A DNA stretch of 60,152 nt, taken from contig JAJFUQ010000186.1 in the NCBI GenBank assembly GCA_021372355.1, positions 1-60,152 of the forward strand. The letters run 5' to 3'. Under the pieces are notes generated by a model. The model was given only the letters and a program-made list of their open reading frames with translations. It did not search any database and had not been told where the DNA came from. The translations under genes were made by a program, and so were the position numbers. Source of the stretch: Nocardiaceae bacterium (GTDB lineage: Bacteria; Actinomycetota; Actinomycetes; Mycobacteriales; Mycobacteriaceae). Below are positions 9,001 through 15,701 of the stretch, piece after piece (position 1 is the stretch's first letter; every line of letters begins with the position of its first letter).

Positions 9001-11929
9001 CGTTCCGTTCGAGCGACTTATCGATGTGCTGAAGCCACCTCGCTCTCAAGCGTTCTCACCCGTGTTTCAAGTTGCGCTCGGATACCAGAACTTTGCCGTC
9101 AGGCGCGACGGGGGTGGCTCCGAGACCTTTGAGTTGCCAGGTCTTTCGGTTTCGGCACTCGAGTTCGAAACACGGATCGCAAAGTTCGATTTGAGCTTCT
9201 CGGTCAGCGATGTATTGGACGCGACCGGCGGAACAGACGGACTTGCTCTGCAGGTGGATTACGCGACGGACATCTTTGACGAAGCGACTGTCCGCGAGTT
9301 CAGTGCCAAACTGGAGCGGATACTCTTCGCGGCGGTCACCGTACCCACGAGTGCAGTCGGAAGCATCGATGTCATTTCCGACTCGGAAAGGGCAGACTTA
9401 CTGACTTTCGGCGCGGGCCTACCGGCAGCTCCTGCGCAGTTGCTCCCTGAACTGCTTGCCACCGCGGTCGAGACGAACCCAGACGGGGTCGCGCTGGTCG
9501 CCGATCGTGTGGAGCTGTCGTACCGTGACCTCGACGCGCGATCGAATCGCCTGGCGCGGCTTCTCATCGAGCGTGGGATTGGCGCTGAGGACATCGTTGG
9601 CATAGCGCTTGGTCGTGGGCTTGACCTAGTCGTAGCGTGGTGGGCCGTGGCCAAGACCGGTGCAGCCTTCGTACCGATCGACCCTGCGTACCCAATTGAG
9701 CGGATTCGGCACATGGTCGACGACTCTCGAGTTCGGGTCGGCTTGACCACACTGGCCGCCGAAGGTCACCTGCCCCACGGTCCGGAATGGATAACGATGG
9801 AGGGGCTCGAGGTTTCTGGCTACGCTGGCGCGCCGGTCGCACAGACGGAGTGGGTGCGACCTGTGCGGGTCACGAACGTCGCCTATGTCATCTACACCTC
9901 GGGTTCCACAGGTTTGCCGAAGGGTGTGGCCCTCACGCATGCAGGCATTGCGAACCTGATGTCCGTGCAACGTGCCGTTTTCGATATGCAGCGCGACGCC
10001 CGCGTCCTACAGGTCGCGACGCCTTCGTTCGACGCATCCGTGTTCGAGTGGTTTATCGCGCTCGGTTCGGCGGCGACGTTGGTAGTCGCGCCGCCGGATG
10101 TCTATGCAGGTGAGGCACTGGGCGACCTCATCAGAGCTCAGTCGGTGTCTCATGCGGTCATCACACCGTCCGTTCTGGCATCGCTTGATCCGGATGCGGT
10201 GCCATCGCTCCGAACGGTGATGACCGCGGGCGAAGCGATCTCTTCAGAGCTTTCGGCGCAGTGGTCGAGCGACCGAAGGCTTGTTAACGGCTATGGTCCG
10301 ACCGAGACAACCGTAATGTCGAACTGTCGTACGCTCGCGCCAGGCGTACCGGTAACGATCGGGCGCCCGATCGACGGCTTCGACGCGTACGTGCTGGACA
10401 ACCGCCTTCGGTTGGTACCGACCGGCGTTGCGGGGGAGCTGTATATCGGCGGTCACAGCTTGGCGCGTGGATATCACGGCCGCCCAGCCCTCACCGCCGA
10501 CCGCTTTGTGGCCGATCCTTTTGGTGCTCCGGGCGGGCGCTTGTACCGCACGGGTGACGTTGTGCGCTGGACTGTCGACGGTGATCTCGAGTACGTGGGC
10601 CGCTCCGATTTCCAGATCAAGGTTCGCGGGCAGCGGATCGAGCTGGGGGAAATCGACGCTGCGTTGGTGGCCAATCCGGCGGTGAGGTCAGCTGTTACGG
10701 TCGGTCACCGTGATCGTGCCGGAGCGATGGCGTTGGTTTCCTACGTTGTCGGCGACGATCTCGATACTGCGCAGTTGATGGGCTACCTATCGGATCGTCT
10801 CGCTCGGCACATGCTTCCTGCCGTTATCGTCGTGCTCGAGTCGATGCCTCTGACCCCGGTCGGAAAGCTTGACCGTAAGGCTCTTCCGGAGCCGGAGTTC
10901 GCAGCGGTTGCGTTCGTGGCGCCTCAGACGCCGACGGAGACGGCGGTCGCTGCAGCCTTTGCGGAAACGCTTGGTGCAGAGCGCGTCGGCCGCAACGATG
11001 ACTTCTTCGCCCTCGGCGGTAATTCTTTGCTTGCTGTCGAAGTTCGGCGGAGGCTAACCGAGCAACTCGGCCAAGATGTCAACGTGCGGTGGTTCTTCAC
11101 CGATTCGGCGGTGTCTGCCCTAGCGGCCCGCATTGACCATGGCCGACATTCGGACGCCAATGCTGGATTTGCGGCCGTGTTGCCATTGCGTGCTTCCGGC
11201 GAGCTGCCACCGTTGTGGTGCGTTCACGAGGCGTTCGGAATGGGAACCCTCTACGCCGGCCTCGTGCCATTCGTCGAAGGGTCGCGGCCCCTCTACGCAC
11301 TGCAGACCCCGGCACTGCTTGAGGACGACTTCGAACCGGCGACGATGGAGGAGCTAGCTCGGCGATACGTCGATGAGCTAGTTCGCGTCCAACCGACTGG
11401 GCCGTACCGTTTGCTGGGGTGGTCCCTCGGCGGTGCGATCGCCCACGCCATGGCGGTCGAGTTGGAGTCTCGCGGTAGTGAGGTCGCAACGGTGATCCAT
11501 CTCGATACGCAGCTCGAGGCGAATATGGATACCACCCGGGTCCGGTTGCGAACGGTGCTTGCAGCATTAGGCGTCGAAATCAGCGAAGACGAGGATCTCC
11601 GTACGCTCGCGGACAGTCGGGCAGAGGAGCTGTTCTTGGCGCTGGATGCTGGTGCACTCGCACTGGAGGTACGTCATGTTCGGAACCTGATCAAGAGCTC
11701 GATCCACAACGTGGAATTGCTCGTCGACTACACGCCCAAGCCGGTCAATGGGGATGTCGTGTATGTCAGTGCGAAACCTGAGCCCGGGCTGGGAGACGGA
11801 CTGGGGCAGTGGCGGCCATATTTCGCTGGGGCTATACGCCAGCTCCGCGTTCCTTTCGGCCACAGTGAGCTGTTCGAATCTGGGGCATTACGAGATTGGG
11901 CCGCGAACCTCAACGGTTGGTTGGCCTGA
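2..11929 (+). CDS. Nonribosomal peptide synthetase, terminal subunit (5' end outside window)
   Basis: A giant multimodular peptide synthetase whose frame is open from base 2, so the N-terminus is missing. Domains in order by nucleotide: end of a carrier domain (GGDS, about 2-150); epimerization (220-1590, with NHLMVDG, first His replaced but second kept); condensation 1 (1690-2990, HHIVLDG); adenylation 1 (3040-4510); carrier (GGNS, about 4620); condensation 2 (4790-6110, HHISADG); adenylation 2 (6200-7700); carrier; condensation 3 (7990-9370, HHISADG); adenylation 3 (9440-10890); carrier; thioesterase (11160-11920, GWSLGG nucleophile). Alignment to GrsA positions gives A2 pocket residues D-F-W-N-I-G-M-V-H, the textbook threonine code. 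A1 reads D-V-S-L-S-V-G-V-I and A3 D-A-F-V-M-A-G-V-M, neither recognised. The product therefore ends X-Thr-X after a D-configured residue and is released by hydrolysis or cyclisation. All three A domains keep the A10 lysine. Confidence 0.96.
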   Translation, partial: VLGGVRVGIDDSFFALGGDSILSIQLVARARARGVVFTPRDVFEQKTPGALGLVAKTGSVEVKKLEELPGGGVGDIPLLPVVDHFLEPGASISRFVQSMVLDTPAGMTIDQVHAVIGAVVGRHDVMRSKLCRSSGGWSWEALPLSDFDWTRLIHRVPVTSATEVPAVAATEFNAGVGRLDPANGVLAQFIWLDVAGGDGRMLVIANHLMVDGVSWRILVPDFVKAWLAVAAGQTPQLEPVGTSLRRWAYALTDAATADAQLAQVDLWRGMAAGDDPELGSRAFDRRIDLVSTVKTLTVKASPEVTAAILTRVPEAFHGGVTDGLLAALSLAVSVWRSRRGVDERSLLVQLEGHGREEHLAPGADLSQTVGWFTSVFPLRLEFGHVDPQAALAGSPDDIARLVKSVKERWRAIPDNGLGYGLLRHLNPATAELLGEPVRPQIAFNYLGRVGSEIPAGTEGLGWLPTRDVMDLHSAPDADRPAPATVDINAITAGDGLSASFNYVSGILTESDVSELTDLWLTALRAIADYASQPDAGGYSPSDFPLVRLTQDDVDDVERNYPEMTGIWPLAPLQSGLLFHHLFSESSLDVYTPQVAIELRGVLDVERLRSAVVTAIRRYPNLSAAFVASRAGIPLQIFAGQPEIPWREVDYRTEPDAAEQARRIADADWTAGFDLARPPLIRFLLITLAEDEFRLVVTSHHIVLDGWSMPLLMRDLLALYATRSDVSILPAVRPYSDYLRSISDAGQSAAMAAWRKALRDVEPTFLLREGGEGSVTTSSTFDIELDEALTARLAEVAATVGVTVNTILQTVWGLVLGHLTGREDVVFGTTVSGRPAELAGVDAMVGLFVNTIPVRVKVDSSMSVSDALRTVQSAQADLLEAHHIGLPQIQAAAGTDALFDTLLVFESYPVDTEGIAAQAMSIDGLELADISQRESAHYPLTLVVRTGARLHISLSYQTNLIGSKRVAAVGRCILATFDSVLSNADQKLAEVEFEDPAERARLVSLGQALPAVAPVLLPDVLARAVAANPDGIAVIAESGTLTYRQLDEVSNRLARALIADGVGAEDVVGLALGRGLDLVIAWWAVAKSGAAFVPIDPAYPTERIQHLVTDSAIRVGLTEDRYLTNLPDGPRWRPLDTIDLDGVSGEPVVESERLRPVYLTNTAYVIYTSGSTGLPKGVVVTHMGLANLATVLQETLDVTSDSRFLQLSTPSFDVSISEWISTVSAAATLVVSPPDIYGGPLLTALIEEHAVTHMLITPSVLASLNADSMPSLRVVSSVGEAISADMVERWSRGRALVNGYGPTETTVISNSVTLVPGRPVTIGPPLRGFSDYVLDAELRPVAERVAAEFYLGGASLARGYHARPGLTATRFVADPFGPPGARLYRTGDVVRWTTDADLEYVGRTDFQVKIRGQRIELGEVDAALLSHDTISSVVTVGRKTDDGHHMLVSYVVAAEGQAVDVAEVFDHIRVRLARHMVPAHIVVLEDFPLTPVGKIDRTALPAPETQKREYVEPVTELENLVADVFADVLGIDRVGQDDDFFDLGGNSLIATQVIARLGSALDTQVPVRTLFESPTVSQFALALELLAGIGGRKELVAGPRPEVIPLSLAQRRMWFLNRFDPESAVNNIPIVIRLTGELDVEAMRAAFRDMVDRHEVLRTIYPEVDGKPRQAILPTTQAVVDLDVQTVTEAGIFDAVSDVVLRGFDVTAQVPIRAVLYQVSEGDYVLAVVVHHISADGFSMGPLARDMMIAYAARSQSQVPAWAPLAVQYADFSLWQQDILGSEDDPESLISQQIAHWQKALVDLPEVLELPSDRPRPDEASYRGAVHRFEVSRQLAERLNGVARSSGASLFMVVHAALAVLLSRLSNTRDIAIGTPVAGRGEAALDDVVGMFVNTLVLRSDVHSGQQFAELLASTREADLTAYAHADVPFERLVELLNPVRSAAHSPLFQVMLTFQNLGQTSFELPGLTVGALSYDVVPAKFDLQVTLAERFDLDGQLDGIAAELTYATDLFDESTVASFGDRFVRILDAVATDPRAVVGDIDILDEQERSALLDDWTTLGEDRGAAGTIAEQFEKAATRFPDHVAVRFGDVSMSYRELDARANQLAHALAASGVGPEDLVAIALSRSVDLVVAIVGTLKSGAGYLPVDPSYPADRIQFVLSDARPKAVVTTAVDRSAIGVPADLPVIDLATFDFSGISTARLSTNVLPDNIAYVIYTSGSTGRPKGVQIPHVNALRLVRNTSEEFGFNADDVWTMFHSSAFDFSVWELWGPLLFGGTLVVVDYLTSRSPQQFAELVRREGVTVLNQTPSAFYQFVEADRYVDEAMGSLKLRYVIFGGEALELKRLGNWYGRHPETPTLVNMYGITETTVHVSYRPLNSTMAATAPSSVIGRAIAGLRVFVLDDRLQPVPPGVPGEMYVGGVQLARGYLGRPDLTAARFVADPHGAPGELLYRSGDVARYNTSGELEYLGRADDQVKVRGFRIELGEIAAVVADQIGVAQAVAIVHHDDRIGDQIVAYVVPDPGVTLGSDAVIAMAAERLPAYMVPTVVMIVDAIPLTSNGKLDRRALPKPMAQVRSFRAPASALEQTIADVFGEVLGVDRVGSDDDFFALGGNSLLATQVVSRIGAAVGGTVPVRMLFEAASVAGLATRLASHTLSEGRAPLVARARPEIVPLSLAQGRMWFLNQLDPTAATYNIPIAIRLSGRLDIEVLASAFLDVVGRHEVLRTVYPEVNGKPVQKVLSPAEAEVTLVVESVPEAEVLDRVTRFALRGFDVSAEVPVRALLAEISTANEAAPHEHVLVVVVHHISADGFSMGPLARDMMIAYAARSAGELPSWVPLPVQFADFALWQREVLGSEEDPGSILSQQIEYWSHQLVGVPDVLSLPVDRPRPPVATGRGATVKVLLPESLRTALVSLGHANNASMFMVLHAALAVLLSRLSGSEDIVIGAPVAGRGTAEIDDLVGMFVNTLALRTTVEPDVSFTELLANVRHVDLEAFDHADVPFERLIDVLKPPRSQAFSPVFQVALGYQNFAVRRDGGGSETFELPGLSVSALEFETRIAKFDLSFSVSDVLDATGGTDGLALQVDYATDIFDEATVREFSAKLERILFAAVTVPTSAVGSIDVISDSERADLLTFGAGLPAAPAQLLPELLATAVETNPDGVALVADRVELSYRDLDARSNRLARLLIERGIGAEDIVGIALGRGLDLVVAWWAVAKTGAAFVPIDPAYPIERIRHMVDDSRVRVGLTTLAAEGHLPHGPEWITMEGLEVSGYAGAPVAQTEWVRPVRVTNVAYVIYTSGSTGLPKGVALTHAGIANLMSVQRAVFDMQRDARVLQVATPSFDASVFEWFIALGSAATLVVAPPDVYAGEALGDLIRAQSVSHAVITPSVLASLDPDAVPSLRTVMTAGEAISSELSAQWSSDRRLVNGYGPTETTVMSNCRTLAPGVPVTIGRPIDGFDAYVLDNRLRLVPTGVAGELYIGGHSLARGYHGRPALTADRFVADPFGAPGGRLYRTGDVVRWTVDGDLEYVGRSDFQIKVRGQRIELGEIDAALVANPAVRSAVTVGHRDRAGAMALVSYVVGDDLDTAQLMGYLSDRLARHMLPAVIVVLESMPLTPVGKLDRKALPEPEFAAVAFVAPQTPTETAVAAAFAETLGAERVGRNDDFFALGGNSLLAVEVRRRLTEQLGQDVNVRWFFTDSAVSALAARIDHGRHSDANAGFAAVLPLRASGELPPLWCVHEAFGMGTLYAGLVPFVEGSRPLYALQTPALLEDDFEPATMEELARRYVDELVRVQPTGPYRLLGWSLGGAIAHAMAVELESRGSEVATVIHLDTQLEANMDTTRVRLRTVLAALGVEISEDEDLRTLADSRAEELFLALDAGALALEVRHVRNLIKSSIHNVELLVDYTPKPVNGDVVYVSAKPEPGLGDGLGQWRPYFAGAIRQLRVPFGHSELFESGALRDWAANLNGWLA

Positions 11930-11934
11930 GGTGG

Positions 11935-11974
11935 CGATGGCTCTCTCCGGACAATTGTTCGGAGAGAGCCATCG
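11935..11974. terminator. Bidirectional intrinsic terminator between NRPS and lipase
   Basis: A perfect 15-bp inverted repeat (11935-11949 with 11960-11974) encloses a 10-base loop. It sits exactly between the stop codons of the convergent NRPS and lipase genes, so it probably ends transcription from both sides. Confidence 0.85.
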
Positions 11975-11983
11975 AGTTGTTCG

Positions 11984-12907
11984 TTATCCGGCGATGCAGG
12001 GCGCGGGATTCGTCTTGGCATAGGCAGGGTCGAGTGCACCCAGCACGAACCAGATTGCCCGCGGATCGAACAAGATCTCGTTGTGCCGCACGTTGTCGAT
12101 GGGACAGCCGTCCTGAAGGAGAACGTTCGTAACGTTCTTGCCCTTGAGGAAGCTGCTAGCGACCGGGTTAACGAGGCCGTCGGTTGCGGTCGCGATTACC
12201 GTGTACTGGACACCCGGCATCGTCTCCCCGCTGGCATTGACGTCGGCGACTATGGGCGAATCGGTCATCTGCTGTCTCACTGCAGTCGTTTGCAGCAACG
12301 AATTTCCGTCGATAGCACCGATTCCCGCGAGACTGAGCGCCTCACCGACAAGATTCTTTGCGGTGATTCGCGTGCCATGATTCGGCGGCGCGGCCGCGAT
12401 GAGTGAATGGACTTTGTTCCTTGCGGGATTCACCGGATTCGCGCCGCCGAAATGCTTCAAATAGACCCGGGCCATTAGACCGCCCTGCGAGTGTCCGACG
12501 ATGTCGACTTGTTTGGCCTTCGTCGAGTGCAGTACTGAGTCGACGAATTGCGCGAGCTCTATGGCGGAAACCGAGATGTCACCGACGCCCCAGGTAGTGG
12601 TCTGCCAATCCGAACCGAGCTTATTGGCACCGTAATTCAGCGCGAAGACGCAGTACCCTTCCGATTTGAGCTGCGGCGATATCTTAGAGAACGACCTCTG
12701 CATGTTGCTCGCCGTGCCATGTACCAATACGACGGGTCGGGGATGTGCCTTTGTCGGTTTGCATGCCCAGTCGTTTGCGCCGGCCGGGGATGGACCCATT
12801 GCGGCGTAGACAGGGTTGGGTTGGGCGTCGGCAGTCGATGATGCGAGCACGCCGAGAGCGGTGCATATCGCCAACACCGCCGCCGCCCCACGACTCCGAT
12901 GTCGCAT
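11984..12907 (-). CDS. Secreted alpha/beta-hydrolase lipase (class 2 lipase family)
   Basis: 307-residue secreted esterase/lipase. A signal peptide (arginine-rich start, hydrophobic core, Ala-x-Ala-type cleavage region near residue 30) is followed by the oxyanion-loop region VLVHGTASN and the nucleophile elbow GHSQGG, as in actinobacterial extracellular triacylglycerol lipases of the LipA/class 2 type. The ATG at 12907 is preferred because a GGGGG ribosome-binding site lies 8 bases upstream; the in-frame TTG at 12922 would sit inside that site. The gene follows the ABC transporter unit after about 117 bases. Whether it acts on the NRPS product or on environmental lipids cannot be told. Confidence 0.85.
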   Translation of the reverse strand: MRHRSRGAAAVLAICTALGVLASSTADAQPNPVYAAMGPSPAGANDWACKPTKAHPRPVVLVHGTASNMQRSFSKISPQLKSEGYCVFALNYGANKLGSDWQTTTWGVGDISVSAIELAQFVDSVLHSTKAKQVDIVGHSQGGLMARVYLKHFGGANPVNPARNKVHSLIAAAPPNHGTRITAKNLVGEALSLAGIGAIDGNSLLQTTAVRQQMTDSPIVADVNASGETMPGVQYTVIATATDGLVNPVASSFLKGKNVTNVLLQDGCPIDNVRHNEILFDPRAIWFVLGALDPAYAKTNPAPCIAG

Positions 12908-12979
12908 CAAACCAACCCCCAATTCGCCGCGTAGACTTCGCCTTTCGACGCTAGCTGAAGCCGAGTTCGCAACCGGTAT

Positions 12980-12996
12980 CTGCCCATTACGGGCAG
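12980..12996 (-). terminator. Short hairpin after the ABC transporter unit
   Basis: A 6-bp GC-rich stem (12980-12985 with 12991-12996) with a 5-base loop lies 29 bases past the last ABC permease stop. There is no T-run, so it may only be a weak terminator or a chance repeat. Confidence 0.3.
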
Positions 12997-13024
12997 GATT
13001 CGATCCAGTGTCGAAGCGGCAACG

Positions 13025-13879
13025 TCACGCCGACACGGATCGGCGATAGCCGACGATCGCGGGCATGAATGAGATCGCAAACAGCCCGACGGACCAGGCT
13101 GCGGTCTTTGCGAGCGGAATGCTGGGGTCGATGAGGTAGCGGCTGTCTGTGAGAGCGCGAATCGAATCGATCGCACACGACAGCGGCTGATTGGCGACAA
13201 CATCCTGTAGCCAGGTCGGATATGCCATGAGCGGGACGAATCCGGTATTGAAGAACAACAACAACGTAGTCAGGACATTGAGCCACTGAACGATCTGCGG
13301 CCCCTGAGTCAGAGCGGTGCCGGCCGTCATCACCATCACGAAAGCGATGCCGAATCCTACGACGACGGCTACCGTTCCGACCGCGGCCAACCAACCCCGC
13401 TCAAACCGAAAACCGAGGAAGTGAGCAATAGTAAGAATTAGGGCCGTGGTGATCACGATGCGTATGACTTCGGCGATGAGGCGTCCCAGCAAATCGGCCG
13501 CGCGGTGTATCGGCATCGTCGCAAATCGAGAAAGCAACCCGGCTTGGCGGTCAGCATGAAGAAGCATCGCGTTAATTGATGCTCCGGACATTGCCGCGAT
13601 GATGCAGAGCATAGGAGCAGTGCCGTAGATGCCGCGCTGGCCTGTGATGACAGAAGTCGCGTCAATGGAATTTCCGAGCACTACCCGGAACATGAGCAAC
13701 ATTAGGCACGGAAACAGGAAGGCTTGAACCAGCGCCGCCCAATCAGCTCTCCACCGCTTCAAGATGCGGATTGTTTGCAGCATTGTGTGGTCGATCAGGG
13801 CTCGCATCGAGTTCTCGGGCGCTGCCACGACGTGCGGAAACGAGACTTGCGGGGCGTTCTTCTCAACGCTGAGTGTCAT
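13025..13879 (-). CDS. ABC-2 type transporter permease (DrrB/DrrC-like), last gene of unit
   Basis: 284-residue integral membrane protein with about six hydrophobic segments, typical of ABC-2 export permeases that pair with DrrA-like ATPases. The start is the ATG at 13879, which overlaps the upstream permease stop as ATGA. An upstream extension in this frame would run deep into that gene and is rejected. The N-terminal cytosolic stretch of about 30 residues precedes the first membrane segment (WAALVQAFLFPCLMLLMF). Together with the two genes upstream it should form one exporter for a hydrophobic compound; the substrate is unknown. Confidence 0.88.
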   Translation of the reverse strand: MTLSVEKNAPQVSFPHVVAAPENSMRALIDHTMLQTIRILKRWRADWAALVQAFLFPCLMLLMFRVVLGNSIDATSVITGQRGIYGTAPMLCIIAAMSGASINAMLLHADRQAGLLSRFATMPIHRAADLLGRLIAEVIRIVITTALILTIAHFLGFRFERGWLAAVGTVAVVVGFGIAFVMVMTAGTALTQGPQIVQWLNVLTTLLLFFNTGFVPLMAYPTWLQDVVANQPLSCAIDSIRALTDSRYLIDPSIPLAKTAAWSVGLFAISFMPAIVGYRRSVSA

Positions 13880-14670
13880 TGCTTGTTCCTTGCCCGGACT
13901 GCGAGCGGGAGAAAGATAGCCGCCAATGCACCCAACCACAGCATGCCCGGAACGAGCACGTGGAACGTGGCTGTGCCATTTGAGAGATCGCGCAGTGCGA
14001 TGGACAACTGTGAAATGGGTTGGTTTCGCACGAATGGTCGAATCCACCTCGGAAAGCCGCCGTCCGGCATGAATCCGCTCGAGAGCATTCCGAAGATCAG
14101 CGCCGGCAGTGTGATCATCTGCGTAACAGTGACCGGGTTGGCGATGACGTTGCCGAGAAAGTCGCCGAAGAGTGCGAGCACAAACGCGGTGAGCAGAGCG
14201 AATGCTATGAAGCCCGCGGCAGATGACACGCTTTCAAAGCGAAACCCGATGAGGTGACCATAGGTCAGTGCTGCGGCGACGGAGATGGTCGTGCGAAACA
14301 TTCCCGATGTCATCGCCGCGGCGAGCGGCGTGACTCTTCCTACGGGCATCGTGTGCAAGCGATCCGAGAATCCGGTAATCGCCTCGATTGCCGTTTGAAT
14401 CGCCACGGTACCCATAGTGAATGCGGCCGATTGCAGCACGATGATCGGCATGATGAACTGCGCATAGTTCAGATCGGGCATCGTGCGGGACATGATCCAG
14501 TGCAAGGGCAAGTAGAAGCCGAGCGTGAACACCAATGGTGCGGTGAGCGTGCCGACAAGATCGTTCTTGAGAATCGATCGGACGTCGCGTTCGGTCAGGG
14601 CGAGGTACTGCTTGAAACGCGTTGGCTCCGGAAGGTGGGAGGGAATCGCACGCGTATCGATCGCCGTCAT
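13876..14670 (-). CDS. ABC-2 type transporter permease (DrrB-like)
   Basis: 264-residue ABC-2 family permease with six predicted membrane segments and a short cytosolic N-terminus. It overlaps the ATPase gene upstream (ATGA at 14667-14670) and the second permease downstream (ATGA at 13876-13879), so the three are translationally coupled. Two distinct permeases with one ATPase is the DrrABC arrangement known from daunorubicin resistance and from mycobacterial phthiocerol dimycocerosate export. The substrate here is not shown by sequence. Confidence 0.88.
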   Translation of the reverse strand: MTAIDTRAIPSHLPEPTRFKQYLALTERDVRSILKNDLVGTLTAPLVFTLGFYLPLHWIMSRTMPDLNYAQFIMPIIVLQSAAFTMGTVAIQTAIEAITGFSDRLHTMPVGRVTPLAAAMTSGMFRTTISVAAALTYGHLIGFRFESVSSAAGFIAFALLTAFVLALFGDFLGNVIANPVTVTQMITLPALIFGMLSSGFMPDGGFPRWIRPFVRNQPISQLSIALRDLSNGTATFHVLVPGMLWLGALAAIFLPLAVRARNKQ

Positions 14671-15629
14671 GAATTTGCGCTCACATGGCCGGTGATCGAT
14701 AGGAACACGTCATCGAGTGATGGCCGTCGCAACGCGATGTCGAGCAATGGGATGTTCTCGGCATCGAGGCGGCGGAGAGTCTCTGCGAGAGTCGCAGCGC
14801 CGTCGGGTGCGGGGATCGAGAGGCGGTCTGCTTCCGAAGCGGGCTCACCGGCGACGAGTGCCGGAACGAGGGCGCCGAGGGCGGGGATCGCGCGTGCACG
14901 GTCATCGGCGTTGACGAACACAATCTCGCAGTAGCTGGAACCGGTGCGGGCTTTGAGTTCGGCGGCGGTTCCGGTCGCGATGACCGCACCACGGTCGATC
15001 ACGATGATCTTGTCGCTGAGGATGTCGGCTTCTTCGAGGTACTGCGTCGTCAGCAGCACGGTGATGCCTTGTTCCTTCAACGTGTTGACCAGCGACCACA
15101 CTGTTTGGCGACTGCGAGGATCCAGACCTGTGGTCGGCTCATCGAGGAAGACGACCTCTGGGCGAACAACGAGTCCGCACGCAATGTCAATGCGTCGCCG
15201 CATCCCGCCCGAATATGTGTGGACGGCTCGGTTCTGCGCGCCCTCCAACTCGAATGCCGCGATCAATTCGTCGGTACGTACCCGAGCCTGTGCCCGCCGC
15301 ATGCCCATCAAGCGGGCGAAGAGAAAAAGGTTGTCGCGACCTGAGAGTTTTTCGTCGAGGGCGGCGTATTGACCAGTCATGATTATCGAACGCCGGACCT
15401 CCGCAGCCTGACGGACGACGTCGAAGCCCGCGACCGACGCATGCCCGCGGTCTGGTCGGAGAAGTGTTGACAGCATCTTCACCGTGGTGGTCTTGCCGGC
15501 GCCGTTCGGCCCGAGTATGCCCAGAACAGAGCCCTTTTCGGCGGCAAAATTCACACCGCGGAGGGCATGTACTTCACCGAACGACTTATGTACGTCCTCG
15601 ACGATCACGGCGTACTCAGAATTCGGCAT
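14667..15629 (-). CDS. DrrA-like ABC transporter ATPase
   Basis: 320-residue ATP-binding subunit of a drug- or lipid-type exporter. It has Walker A GPNGAGKTT, the signature YSGGMRRR, and Walker B VVFLDEPTTGLD. The C-terminal region of about 90 residues ends in the PSLDDVF motif typical of DrrA proteins. The ATG at 15629 has a GGAG site 5 bases upstream; an in-frame ATG at 15668 lacks a clear site. It drives the two permeases encoded just downstream. Its position after a lycopene-cyclase-like gene and near the NRPS suggests export of a lipid or peptide natural product, which is inference only. Confidence 0.92.
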   Translation of the reverse strand: MPNSEYAVIVEDVHKSFGEVHALRGVNFAAEKGSVLGILGPNGAGKTTTVKMLSTLLRPDRGHASVAGFDVVRQAAEVRRSIIMTGQYAALDEKLSGRDNLFLFARLMGMRRAQARVRTDELIAAFELEGAQNRAVHTYSGGMRRRIDIACGLVVRPEVVFLDEPTTGLDPRSRQTVWSLVNTLKEQGITVLLTTQYLEEADILSDKIIVIDRGAVIATGTAAELKARTGSSYCEIVFVNADDRARAIPALGALVPALVAGEPASEADRLSIPAPDGAATLAETLRRLDAENIPLLDIALRRPSLDDVFLSITGHVSANS

Positions 15630-15701
15630 CCACTCTCCAGACTTTTCCGGCTGCGCGGCAGCCTTCATGATGCTACCGGCCGCGGTGGGGCCGTAACGTC
15701 A

